8,167 nucleotides of DNA from NCBI GenBank assembly GCA_964442185.1, contig CAYTWT010000182.1:1-8167 (forward strand). Reading direction: 5' to 3'. The notes under the pieces are model-generated. The model did not search any database. It was not told the origin of the DNA and saw nothing but the letters and a program-made list of their open reading frames with translations. Numbering within the stretch: position 1 is the stretch's first letter; each line of letters begins with the position of its first letter. The position numbers and the translations under genes are program-made. This document shows, in pieces, positions 1-6,368 of the stretch. This stretch comes from CADEEV01 sp964442185. Its GTDB lineage: Bacteria; Acidobacteriota; Vicinamibacteria; Fen-336.

Positions 1-804
1 TCTCGCGGGCTTCGGGGCCGGACCGAGTACGCCTACGAGAAGCCGCCAGGCGCCTTCCGTATCGTCGTGCTCGGCGACTCGTTCACGTTTGGCGAGGAGG
101 TGGGGGACGAGGAGGCATACAGCCACGTCCTGCAGGAACTCCTGCGGCAGGTCGAGGTCTTGAATCTTGGCGTTCACGGCTACGGTCACGATCAGATGCT
201 GCTGTACCTCAAGGAAGAGGGGCTGCGGTACAAGCCGGATCTGGTGTTGCTCGGCTTCCTGACCGTCGACATGGAGCGCAACATCCTTGCCTTTCGCGAC
301 TACGCGAAACCGCGTTTCGTGTTGCGCGAGGGGAAGCTGGTTCTGACGCATTCGCCCGTGCCTTCGGTCGCCGAAACGCTGGCGGCTGAGAGTTACCGGT
401 CTCGCTTCCTCGACCTCGTCAGCATGCTGCGAGCCGGCTATCGCTTCCGCTCGGGGGCAGCGACGCGCGAATCGAAGCAGTTGACGCTCGCGATTCTCGA
501 CGAGATGCGCGCGACAGCGGAGGCGGCAGGAGCGCGGGTGGCGTTCGCCTACTTGCCGGCCTTTGGCGAGCTCACCAAACCCGATCTGCCCAAGACGCTG
601 CCCGAGCGCTTCTTCTTTGGCTATTGCGAGGAGCGCAAGATACCGGCGATCTACCTGCGGCCGTACTTTCTGCCGAAGCTGAAGCAGGGGGCCGAGTTCC
701 AGGTCTACGGCCACTGGGGCCCACTCGAGCATCGGATCGTGGCCGAAGGCATCGCGGCTGAGTTGATGGCCCAAGGGCTCGTGCCGAAGGGCGCTGCGAA
801 CTGA
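1..804 (+). CDS. SGNH/GDSL-hydrolase-like protein (5' end missing)
   Basis: The reading frame is open from base 1, so the start lies off the left edge; 267 residues are visible. A GTG at 67 is not a credible start, because it falls inside the conserved first strand just before the GDS motif, and the codons before it encode a GLRG..EY..EKP segment usual ahead of that motif in this family. The nucleophile-type GDSFTFG block has its Ser at visible residue 27, followed by a LNLGVHGYGHDQ block. Near the C-terminus a GHWGPLEH block supplies the usual His. The Asp that normally precedes this His in SGNH enzymes appears to be Tyr (VYGHW), and no clear GxN block III Asn is seen in LGFLTVD. Members act as esterases or acyl/acetyl hydrolases on polysaccharide or lipid substrates; the substrate here is unknown. 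It converges with the - strand genes and is probably unrelated to the aromatic operon. The fold assignment is good, but activity is uncertain. Confidence 0.8.
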   Translation, partial: SRGLRGRTEYAYEKPPGAFRIVVLGDSFTFGEEVGDEEAYSHVLQELLRQVEVLNLGVHGYGHDQMLLYLKEEGLRYKPDLVLLGFLTVDMERNILAFRDYAKPRFVLREGKLVLTHSPVPSVAETLAAESYRSRFLDLVSMLRAGYRFRSGAATRESKQLTLAILDEMRATAEAAGARVAFAYLPAFGELTKPDLPKTLPERFFFGYCEERKIPAIYLRPYFLPKLKQGAEFQVYGHWGPLEHRIVAEGIAAELMAQGLVPKGAAN

Positions 805-876
805 GTCCGAGCACGAGGACGAGCACGCAGCGACGTGGGTGAGCTCCGTTACCGGCCGCCCACGGTCCATCCGAGA

Positions 877-890
877 CTCACACGAGTGAG
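877..890. terminator. Small hairpin in the convergent intergenic gap (possible bidirectional terminator)
   Basis: CTCAC and GTGAG form a perfect 5-bp stem around an ACGA tetraloop, with a possible bulged outer extension to about 874-896. It lies in the 108-base gap (805-912) between two convergent genes, where a terminator is expected. There is no T-tract on either side and the stem is short, so this is only a weak candidate. Nothing else recognisable is seen in the gap. Confidence 0.25.
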
Positions 891-912
891 GCGTCTGTGC
901 TCGGTCGCCCCC

Positions 913-2079
913 TCAGTCGCTCGCGTATTCGTAGGGCGCCTTGATCGGCTGGCCCTCGAGGAACCGCGAGGGCCGGAAGCTGGTGATGTCGATACTGGTC
1001 GGCGCGCCCGTCAGCAGCTCGGCCATCACCACGCCGACGGCCGGCGAGATCTTGAAGCCCATGCCCGAGAAGCCCGCGACCAGTTGCAGGCCCTCGACTC
1101 CCGGCACCGGGCCCATCAGCGGCCGGGCGTCGGGACTCATGTCGTAGCAGCCGGTCACGCCGCGGAACAGACCGGCCTCCGCCAGCGCGGGGATCCGGCG
1201 CGCGGTCCGCTCGACGAGCTTCAGCATGCCTTCCTGGGAGGCTCCGATCGGGATCCCGTCGGGGTCGACACCCCGCTTACCGTAGAAATCGCCGATCAGG
1301 GTCAGGCCGCCCGCCTCGCTGCGGTAGTAGGTCTCCGTCAGCGAGTCGATCCCCGCCGGGCCGATGCTGGCGAGACCGGGCGGGTTCTTGAGCAGGGCAA
1401 CCTCGTGGAACTCGCTCTCGATCGGGGCGTCAAAGCCCGCCGCGGCGACGAGTGGCCGGCACCAGGGGCCCGTGGCGACCACCACCTGCGGCGCCTCGAT
1501 GACGCCGTCGGGAACCACCACCCCGCGCACGCGTCCGGCCTCGACCAAGAGCGACGAGACCCGCGTCCCGGAGCGGTACTCGACCCCGGCCTCGCGCGAG
1601 CGCAGCAGGAAATCGCTGGCGACCGCAGCTCCGTCTCCGTAGCCTGAGTCGGGTTCGTAGGCCGCGGCGCTGACGTCGGAGAAGTCCCAGGCCGGCGCGA
1701 CCTCCGAGAGCTCCTCGCGCGACAGCACCCGCGCATCGATGCCGTACGAGCGGTGCACCTCGACGTTCTTGCGCAGGCGCTCGATCTCGCTCTCGGGCAC
1801 GAGGCGGATGAAGCCGGTCTTCTTGAAATGCGTCGGCAGGCCGAGGATCTCGTGCCAGGCGACGAAGATCTCGTAGCTCGCCTTGGCGAGGGCCACCTCG
1901 GGGGCGTGGCTGTAGTGCATGCGCACGAGCGCCGAGGAGCGGCCGCTGCCGCCGCTCGCCACGTCGCCCTTGTCGATCACCACGACGCGGCCCGCACGGC
2001 GGCGGGAGAGCTGGAAAGCGATCGAGGCGCCGATCACACCAGCCCCGATCACGACGATGTCGGCGGTTCGGGAGCTCAC
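913..2079 (-). CDS. FAD-dependent oxidoreductase, DAO family (sarcosine/D-amino-acid oxidase-like)
   Basis: This 388-residue protein starts at GTG 2079, whose bases overlap the TGA of the upstream gene (GTGA). A longer reading frame reaching 2172 adds an Arg-rich stretch that is only a shadow of the upstream gene. The N-terminus holds the Rossmann dinucleotide motif GAGVIG (residues 12-17), then a VVVIDKGD strand ending in the acidic ribose-binding residue and the SGGSGRSS turn typical of DAO enzymes. The C-terminus has CYDMSPDARPLMGP and GFSGMGFK (about residues 310-343), the second FAD-contact region of the sarcosine oxidase/glycine oxidase group. The family oxidises amine C-N bonds (sarcosine, glycine, D-amino acids, dimethylglycine) or related 2-hydroxyacids. 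There is no signal peptide, so it is probably cytoplasmic. There is no strong ribosome site, which fits translational coupling to the flavoprotein upstream. The substrate cannot be named. Confidence 0.9.
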   Translation of the reverse strand: MSSRTADIVVIGAGVIGASIAFQLSRRRAGRVVVIDKGDVASGGSGRSSALVRMHYSHAPEVALAKASYEIFVAWHEILGLPTHFKKTGFIRLVPESEIERLRKNVEVHRSYGIDARVLSREELSEVAPAWDFSDVSAAAYEPDSGYGDGAAVASDFLLRSREAGVEYRSGTRVSSLLVEAGRVRGVVVPDGVIEAPQVVVATGPWCRPLVAAAGFDAPIESEFHEVALLKNPPGLASIGPAGIDSLTETYYRSEAGGLTLIGDFYGKRGVDPDGIPIGASQEGMLKLVERTARRIPALAEAGLFRGVTGCYDMSPDARPLMGPVPGVEGLQLVAGFSGMGFKISPAVGVVMAELLTGAPTSIDITSFRPSRFLEGQPIKAPYEYASD

Positions 2080-3683
2080 GGGTTTCGGCGCCAGTCCTTG
2101 AGCACCTGCTGCGCCGCGTTGCGGCCGGGAGCGGCGGTGACGCCGCCGCCGGGATGCGCGCCGGCGCCGCACAGGTAGAGCCCGGCGATCGGCGTGCGGT
2201 ACTGGGCCCAGCCCGGCACGGGGCGCATGAAGAAGAGCTGGTCGAGGGACAAATCGCCGTGGAAGATGTTCCCCTCGGTGAGGCCGTACGTGCGCTCGAG
2301 GTCGAGGGGCGTCAGCACCTGGCGCGCCAGGATCGAAGCGGGCACGTTGGGCGCGTATTCGCCGATCTTGCGGACGACGCGGTCGCCCAAGAGCTCACGC
2401 TTCTCGTCCCAACTGCCGTGCTTCAGCTTGTAGGGGACGTACTGCACGAAGCAGGTCATCACGTGCTTGCCGGCCGGCGCCAGGCTGTCGTCGGCGTTCG
2501 AAGCCACGACGCAGTCGACCCACAACTCCTCGGGCATCTCGCCCATCTTCGCGATGTCGTAGCAGCGCTCCGCGAACTCCAAGGAGGGCACCAGCGTGAA
2601 GAGCGCGCGCTGGCTCTTCGACCAGTCCTGGGGCATCCCGTTCAGCTTCGGCTCCTCCGAGAGCACGAGGTTGACTTTCGCGCACGGGCCGTTCATGCGG
2701 ATCGCCGATACCGCCTCGCGGAACTCGGCCGGCAGCTCGCCCTTCGACAGCATGCCGAGGAAGGTGCGTTTCGGGTCGGCATTCGACACCACGAGCCGGG
2801 CGCGGATCTCCGTTCCGTCCTCGAGCGTCACGCCACGGACCTTGCCGTTCGCCACGTCGATGCGCGCGACCGGCGCGCTGGTGCGGATCTCTGCACCGCG
2901 CTTGCGGGCCGCGGCGCAGAGCGCCTGCGTGATCGAGCCCATGCCGCCCAGCACGTGGCCGTAGAAGCCCTGCAGGCCGTGGTCGCCGCTGCTCAGCAGG
3001 TGGAAGAGCAGGCCGATCGCCGTTCCGGGCTGGTAGGGACCGCCGTGCTTGCCGTAGACGTTGTTCGCGAGGATCAGCGTCTTGACCTTTTCGGACTCGT
3101 AGTGGCGGTCGAGGAACTCGCCCAGGCTGCCGGTCAGGAAGGTGATCATCGCGGCGATCTCGTCGCCGCTGATGCCTTTGATGCGGCGCCCCACGCGCAG
3201 CGCCTCGAACAGACCCGCGAAGCCCCGGGCATGCACGTCGGGGGGCGGCTCCATGAAGAACGGCTGGAGATAGCGCGCGAGCTTCTTGAGGCGCGCATCG
3301 ATCTCTGCAAACACGCGGGCGTCGTGCTCCGAATGCGCGCGCATCTCGGCGAGCGTGCGGGCCGGGTCGGACCACCAGGCGAGATAGGTCTGGTCGGGGA
3401 ACGGCACGTACAGCGCGGGATCGCACGGCAGCATGCGCAGCCCGTGGGAGCCCAGCTCCAGCTCGTGGATTACTTCGGGCCGCAACATGCTGGCGATGTA
3501 GGAAGTCGTGGAGGCGCGGCAGCCGGGGTGGATCTCCTCGGTGACGCAGCACCCGCCCACGATCTCGCGGCGCTCGACCACCAGCGTGCGCAGGCCGGCG
3601 CGGGCCAGGTAGGCGGCGGCGGTGAGGCCGTTGTGACCGGCGCCAACGACCACGGCGTCCCAGGTTGTTTGACCAGAAGTCAT
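2076..3683 (-). CDS. NAD(P)/FAD-dependent oxidoreductase, PYROXD2/phytoene-desaturase-like
   Basis: This is a 535-residue flavoprotein starting at ATG 3683, with a GGAGGG about 11 bases upstream. The FAD-binding motif GAGHNG occupies residues 14-19, with the ribose-binding Glu at 37 (VVERR), followed by IVGGCCVTEEIHPG, characteristic of the phytoene desaturase/PYROXD2 branch of amine-oxidase-like flavoproteins. The C-terminus (about 504-531) carries GLYLCGAGAHPGGGV and AAPGRNAAQQ, the second FAD-binding region. The length fits bacterial members and is a little shorter than human PYROXD2. CrtI relatives desaturate or isomerise polyenes; the biochemical role of bacterial PYROXD2-like proteins is poorly defined. 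No carotenoid genes are visible nearby, so a carotenoid role is not supported. Its stop overlaps the start of the DAO-type gene, implying co-translation of two flavoenzymes. It lies 70 bases downstream of the Rrf2 gene, on the same strand. Confidence 0.9.
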   Translation of the reverse strand: MTSGQTTWDAVVVGAGHNGLTAAAYLARAGLRTLVVERREIVGGCCVTEEIHPGCRASTTSYIASMLRPEVIHELELGSHGLRMLPCDPALYVPFPDQTYLAWWSDPARTLAEMRAHSEHDARVFAEIDARLKKLARYLQPFFMEPPPDVHARGFAGLFEALRVGRRIKGISGDEIAAMITFLTGSLGEFLDRHYESEKVKTLILANNVYGKHGGPYQPGTAIGLLFHLLSSGDHGLQGFYGHVLGGMGSITQALCAAARKRGAEIRTSAPVARIDVANGKVRGVTLEDGTEIRARLVVSNADPKRTFLGMLSKGELPAEFREAVSAIRMNGPCAKVNLVLSEEPKLNGMPQDWSKSQRALFTLVPSLEFAERCYDIAKMGEMPEELWVDCVVASNADDSLAPAGKHVMTCFVQYVPYKLKHGSWDEKRELLGDRVVRKIGEYAPNVPASILARQVLTPLDLERTYGLTEGNIFHGDLSLDQLFFMRPVPGWAQYRTPIAGLYLCGAGAHPGGGVTAAPGRNAAQQVLKDWRRNP

Positions 3684-3694
3684 ACGCAGCGCCG

Positions 3695-3700
3695 CCCTCC
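3695..3700 (-). promoter_or_regulatory. Candidate ribosome binding site of the PYROXD2-like gene
   Basis: On the - strand this reads GGAGGG, 11 bases before the ATG. The spacing is longer than ideal, but it supports the chosen start and shows that this gene can be translated independently of the upstream operon. Confidence 0.45.
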
Positions 3701-3738
3701 GGCGCCAAAGATACTACGGAACGAGCAGTGCCTCCGAT

Positions 3739-3764
3739 CTGCGGCGCGCGGCGTCAGGCCGCAG
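3739..3764 (-). terminator. Hairpin at the end of the rrf2 gene
   Basis: CTGCGGC (3739-3745) and GCCGCAG (3758-3764) form a perfect 7-bp GC-rich stem with a 12-base loop. The structure spans the rrf2 stop codon at 3754-3756. No U-run follows on the - strand, so it is not a textbook intrinsic terminator. It may attenuate read-through, stabilise the 3' end of the upstream message, or simply reflect GC-rich sequence. Confidence 0.3.
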
Positions 3765-4260
3765 GCGGGCGAGACTTCGGGCGACTCCGGGAGGTCAGCG
3801 CCAGGCGTACCAGGGCCGGCTCGGCCGGGAGGGGCGTGCGGGGTGCGTCTGCCTTGGTGCGCCGGGCCAGTGTCGCCAGCGAGACCGAGGCGAAGGTGCA
3901 GCGCAGCAACTCGTCGGCCTCGTCGAAGAGCTGCCTCAGGCCGCATCCGGCCAGCCGCCGGCAGGGACCGTCCACGTGCGCGGCCACCAGGCAACGGCCC
4001 GGGTTCTGGCGGGGCTCGAAGACCGAGAGCACGTCCAGCACGCAGATATCGGCGGGGCGTCGGGCCAGCCGGTAGCCCCCGCCCACGCCGCGAGTGCCCA
4101 GCGCCAGGCCGGCGCGCACCAGTTGCTGGAAGACCTTGGCGAGAGCCGTCTGCGGGATGCCGAAGCGCTCGGCGACGCTGGCCACGGTGACGGCCGCGTC
4201 GGGCGTTAGCGCCATCTCCAGTGCCGCGTGCAGAGCGTAGCGGGCCGACTTGCCGGGCAT
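3754..4260 (-). CDS. Rrf2-family transcriptional regulator (BadM-like candidate)
   Basis: This 168-residue protein is started at ATG 4260, inside a TGATG overlap with the acetyltransferase stop; an upstream GTG start at 4296 would add only shadow sequence, while the family's usual N-terminus (GKSARYALHAALEMA) begins here. The N-terminal winged helix-turn-helix spans about residues 1-70: SVAERFGIPQTALAKVFQQL is the helix-turn-helix, and GTRGVGGGYRLAR (55-67) the wing. Three Cys follow at 90, 100 and 106 (C-x9-C-x5-C), in the region where IscR and NsrR hold their Fe-S ligands (IscR 92, 98, 104); Cys73 and Cys121 are extra. A dimerisation helix follows, then a basic, Pro-rich tail. Rrf2 regulators sense Fe-S status, NO, redox or metabolites. 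BadM of Rhodopseudomonas palustris is an Rrf2-family repressor of benzoyl-CoA reductase genes, so regulation of this operon is the natural inference. Cofactor and ligand are unproven. Confidence 0.9.
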   Translation of the reverse strand: MPGKSARYALHAALEMALTPDAAVTVASVAERFGIPQTALAKVFQQLVRAGLALGTRGVGGGYRLARRPADICVLDVLSVFEPRQNPGRCLVAAHVDGPCRRLAGCGLRQLFDEADELLRCTFASVSLATLARRTKADAPRTPLPAEPALVRLALTSRSRPKSRPPAA

Positions 4261-4736
4261 CACGTGCGGGTCTTCTCCAGGTCCAGATCCAGGCACAGGC
4301 GGGGGGCCGGGAGGAAGCCCTGGTGGCGGAAGAACGCCACCAGCTCCCCGTTGTCCCAGGCGACCACCGTCTGCAGCGTGCGCACGCCGACGCCCAGCAG
4401 GTTGGTGCGCAACTGGTCGAGCAGCGCGGCGCCAACGCGCCGGCCGCGGAAATCCGGGTGCACGCCGAACACGTCCAGCACCGCCACCCGCTCCGTCACG
4501 CCGAACTCGCCGTAGTAGAGCCGCGCCAGCGCGAAGCCGGCGACGCGATCCTCCAGCTCCGCGGCCAGCGACAAGGCGATGCCCGTGTCGGCGAAGGCCT
4601 GGCGCAACTTCAGCTTGAAGAACTCCTCCCGGCGACGCCCGAGGATGCTGGCGTCGATGTTGATGACGGCCTGCTGGTCTTCCGGCCGCAGGCTGCGGAT
4701 CACGATCGCGTCCCGAGCCGGCGTGTCATCTTCCAT
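4260..4736 (-). CDS. GNAT-family N-acetyltransferase (BadL-like candidate)
   Basis: This is a compact 158-residue single-domain protein. The strand-helix core includes VAVLDVFGVHPDFRGRRVGA (motif A, about residues 84-103), with the acetyl-CoA pyrophosphate loop R99-x-x-G102-x-A104 and the following helix ALLDQL. Motif B-like AWDNGELVAFFRHQGF (127-141) is the usual C-terminal signature. GNAT enzymes transfer an acetyl group from acetyl-CoA to an amine; protein lysines, small aromatic amines and antibiotics are all possible acceptors. The gene begins 9 bases after the SDR stop and has its own AGGAG site. In Rhodopseudomonas palustris, badL in the benzoate cluster is also an acetyltransferase gene; position beside an Rrf2 gene and benzoyl-CoA reductase makes this a plausible counterpart, but orthology was not tested. 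The N-terminal residues up to about 11 are poorly constrained. Confidence 0.88.
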   Translation of the reverse strand: MEDDTPARDAIVIRSLRPEDQQAVINIDASILGRRREEFFKLKLRQAFADTGIALSLAAELEDRVAGFALARLYYGEFGVTERVAVLDVFGVHPDFRGRRVGAALLDQLRTNLLGVGVRTLQTVVAWDNGELVAFFRHQGFLPAPRLCLDLDLEKTRT

Positions 4737-4741
4737 GCGCT

Positions 4742-4746
4742 CTCCT
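4742..4746 (-). promoter_or_regulatory. Ribosome binding site of the GNAT gene, overlapping the SDR stop
   Basis: The - strand reads TGAGGAGAGCGCATG: the A of the SDR stop codon is the first base of AGGAG, 5 bases before the ATG. A ribosome terminating on the SDR sits on the GNAT site, which favours re-initiation and confirms the 4736 start. Confidence 0.7.
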
Positions 4747-5483
4747 CAACCGATCAACTGCCCGCCGTCCACGCGCAGCACCTGCCCCGTGACGTGCCGC
4801 GCCAGGTCCGAGCAGAGGAACAGCACCGCGCCGGCCACGTCCTCGGGACGCCCCAGCCGGCCCAGGGCCGTCTCCGCCAGGGCCTGCTGGCGCAGCTCCT
4901 CGGGCAGCGCCGCCGTCATCGGCGTCTCGACCCAGCCCGGTGCGATGGCGTTGACGCGGATCCCGAAGCGGCCCAGCTCGCGCGCCGCCGTGCGGGCCAG
5001 CGCGTTCAGCCCGGCCTTGCTGGCCGCGTAGTTGGCCTGGCCGGCCTTGCCGCGCTCGGCGTTGATGGAGGAGACCAGCACCACGGCGCCGCCCCCGGCC
5101 GCGCGCAGCGCAGGCACCGCCCCGTGGAGCAAGTAGAAGGCCGAGTCGAGGTTGGCGGCCATGACGGCGCGCCAGTCGTCGCTGCTCAGCTTCCACAGCA
5201 CGCCGTCGCGGGTGAGGCCCGCGCAGTGCACCACGAGGTCGAGGCGACCGTGCTCGCGCAGCAGCTGCCCGAGCGCGGCCTCGAGCTGCTCCTGGCGCGT
5301 CACGTCGCAGGCGATCGAGCCGACGCCGGCCGGCCCCGGCCGCTCGGCGTGGTCGAGCGACACCACGCGCGCGCCGGCAGCCAGCAGCAGCGTTCCGACC
5401 GCACTGCCGATGCCGCCGCCCCCGCCGGTCACGAGTGCCACGCGACCCTGCAGTGAGAGCGGACCGGAGCTCTCCGCCGTCAT
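4746..5483 (-). CDS. Short-chain dehydrogenase/reductase (FabG/BadH-like)
   Basis: This is a 245-residue classical SDR. The start at ATG 5483 overlaps the bcrD stop as ATGA; no ribosome site precedes it, consistent with coupling. A longer open frame upstream is a shadow of bcrD. Visible motifs are the cofactor-binding TGGGGGIG (19-26), Asp44 at the end of the second strand (suggesting NAD(H) rather than NADP(H)), HCAG (86-89, where NNAG is usual), Asn111, Ser139, Tyr152 and Lys156 (NYAASK) as the catalytic tetrad, and PGW (182-184). The C-terminal RVDGGQLIG is typical of the family. SDRs of this type interconvert 3-hydroxyacyl and 3-oxoacyl thioesters. BadH, the 2-hydroxycyclohexanecarboxyl-CoA dehydrogenase of R. 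palustris, is an SDR with a similar glycine loop and similar length. Position next to bcrD suggests an alicyclic hydroxyacyl-CoA substrate, but a generic FabG-like role cannot be excluded. Confidence 0.92.
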   Translation of the reverse strand: MTAESSGPLSLQGRVALVTGGGGGIGSAVGTLLLAAGARVVSLDHAERPGPAGVGSIACDVTRQEQLEAALGQLLREHGRLDLVVHCAGLTRDGVLWKLSSDDWRAVMAANLDSAFYLLHGAVPALRAAGGGAVVLVSSINAERGKAGQANYAASKAGLNALARTAARELGRFGIRVNAIAPGWVETPMTAALPEELRQQALAETALGRLGRPEDVAGAVLFLCSDLARHVTGQVLRVDGGQLIG

Positions 5484-6346
5484 GCCACGCGCGCCGGTAA
5501 CGGCGTGCCCCGCGCCGCCAGGCGCCGGACGCGGAAGGCGCCCCACAGGGCCGCTCCCACCGCTCCGGCCAACACCGATTGGGGATGGCTGCGCACCTCG
5601 ACCGGCGCCTTCTGCTCCGTGGCCGACTCGCGCAGGGCGGCCAGCAGGCCGCCATCGGCGGACAGGCCGCCGGTGACCAGCAGCACCTCGCGCACACCCG
5701 CGGCCAGCACCAGGCGCAGGTAGCGGCCCGCCATCGACTGGTGGATGCCCTTGAGGATGTTCGGGATGCCGACGCCGCGCGAGACCATGTTGATCACGTC
5801 GGTCTCGGCCAGCACGGCGCAGATCGAGGAGCAGGCCTCCGGAGACTCGGCCTGCTGTGAGAGCGTGCCGATCTCTTCGAGCGTCACGCCCAGGTAGCGC
5901 GCGATGTTCTCGAGGAACTGGCCGGAGCCGGAGGCGCACTGGCTGGTCATGCGATAGCTCAACACCCGGGCGTGGTCGTCCATACGCACGGCGCGGGCGT
6001 GGAGCGCGCCCACGTCCAGCACGGCGCGCGCCGCGGGCTCCAGGAACAGGCCGCCGCGCGCGTGGGTGGTCATGCCGTAGAAGTGCCCGGTGCGGAACGG
6101 GATGGTCTCGCCCTCGCCGGTGGTGGCCATGTAGGCCAGGTCGCCGCGCGCGAGGCCCGCCTCGCTCAGTTGCTGGTCGAACACGCCCTCGGCCACGACC
6201 AGCGCGTCGCGCCGGCGGACCCGCTCGCTGATACCCGCCAGCAGCCGCTCTCTGCCAGCGCCGTCGGTCTCGAGCACGGCTATCTTGATGGCGGCCGAGC
6301 CCACGTCGATCCCGGCCGTGACCATGGCGCGGCCCACGTCGCTCAT
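5480..6346 (-). CDS. bcrD: Benzoyl-CoA reductase subunit D (BcrD/BadG type, activator ATPase)
   Basis: This 288-residue protein of the BadF/BadG/BcrA/BcrD ATPase family starts at ATG 6346, six bases after a perfect AGGAGG; a frame extension to 6394 overlaps bcrA and lacks such a site. The length fits BcrD/BadG (roughly 280-295). The ASKHA phosphate-1 loop is GIDVGSAAIK (12-21). The second phosphate loop region reads LDVGALHAR (110-118) instead of the DIGGQDTK seen in BcrA, which I take as a D-subunit trait. Cys137 (TSQCASGSG) and Cys176 (SSICAV) are the expected ligands of the [4Fe-4S] cluster bridging the two ATPase subunits. VTGGLS (224-229) is the adenosine-binding loop. With BcrA it couples ATP hydrolysis to low-potential electron transfer from ferredoxin into the BcrB/BcrC half. 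An MVTAG start eight codons... that is, seven residues further in, is possible but has no better site. Cytoplasmic. Confidence 0.92.
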   Translation of the reverse strand: MSDVGRAMVTAGIDVGSAAIKIAVLETDGAGRERLLAGISERVRRRDALVVAEGVFDQQLSEAGLARGDLAYMATTGEGETIPFRTGHFYGMTTHARGGLFLEPAARAVLDVGALHARAVRMDDHARVLSYRMTSQCASGSGQFLENIARYLGVTLEEIGTLSQQAESPEACSSICAVLAETDVINMVSRGVGIPNILKGIHQSMAGRYLRLVLAAGVREVLLVTGGLSADGGLLAALRESATEQKAPVEVRSHPQSVLAGAVGAALWGAFRVRRLAARGTPLPARVA

Positions 6347-6352
6347 GCCCGC

Positions 6353-6358
6353 CCTCCT
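6353..6358 (-). promoter_or_regulatory. Strong ribosome binding site fixing the bcrD start
   Basis: On the - strand this is a full AGGAGG, six bases before ATG 6346, within the 22-base bcrA-bcrD gap. It decides the start in favour of 6346 over the upstream ATG at 6394, and suggests bcrD is translated at its own strong rate. Confidence 0.8.
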
Positions 6359-6368
6359 GCCTTGTGCC

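Noticed and set aside
2080..2172. N-terminal extension of the DAO-family protein
   Set aside because: The 31 extra residues are Arg-rich and fully overlap the end of the upstream flavoprotein gene. The GTG at 2079 places the dinucleotide motif at the usual distance from the start.
2076..3683. Carotenoid biosynthesis phytoene desaturase (crtI)
   Set aside because: The flavin motifs are shared, but the sequence resembles the PYROXD2 branch and no crtB, crtE or crtY gene is nearby.
3703..3725. Promoter for the PYROXD2-like gene (TAGTAT as a -10)
   Set aside because: Four of six bases match a -10 box, but no -35-like hexamer lies at the right spacing, and sigma preferences of this organism are unknown.
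2154..4190. Long + strand open frame of 678 codons
   Set aside because: It lies antisense to the PYROXD2-like and rrf2 genes, which have clear family motifs. Its translation is Arg/Ala/Gly/His-rich with no recognisable domain, as expected for a shadow frame in GC-rich DNA.
4261..4296. Alternative upstream GTG start for the Rrf2 gene
   Set aside because: The extra 12 residues do not match the Rrf2 N-terminus and read through the coding end of the GNAT gene; the ATG in the TGATG overlap is the better start.
4221..5456. Long + strand open frame of 411 codons
   Set aside because: It is antisense to the GNAT and SDR genes, with a low-complexity Arg/Gln/Ala/His-rich translation and no motif. It is a codon-bias shadow.
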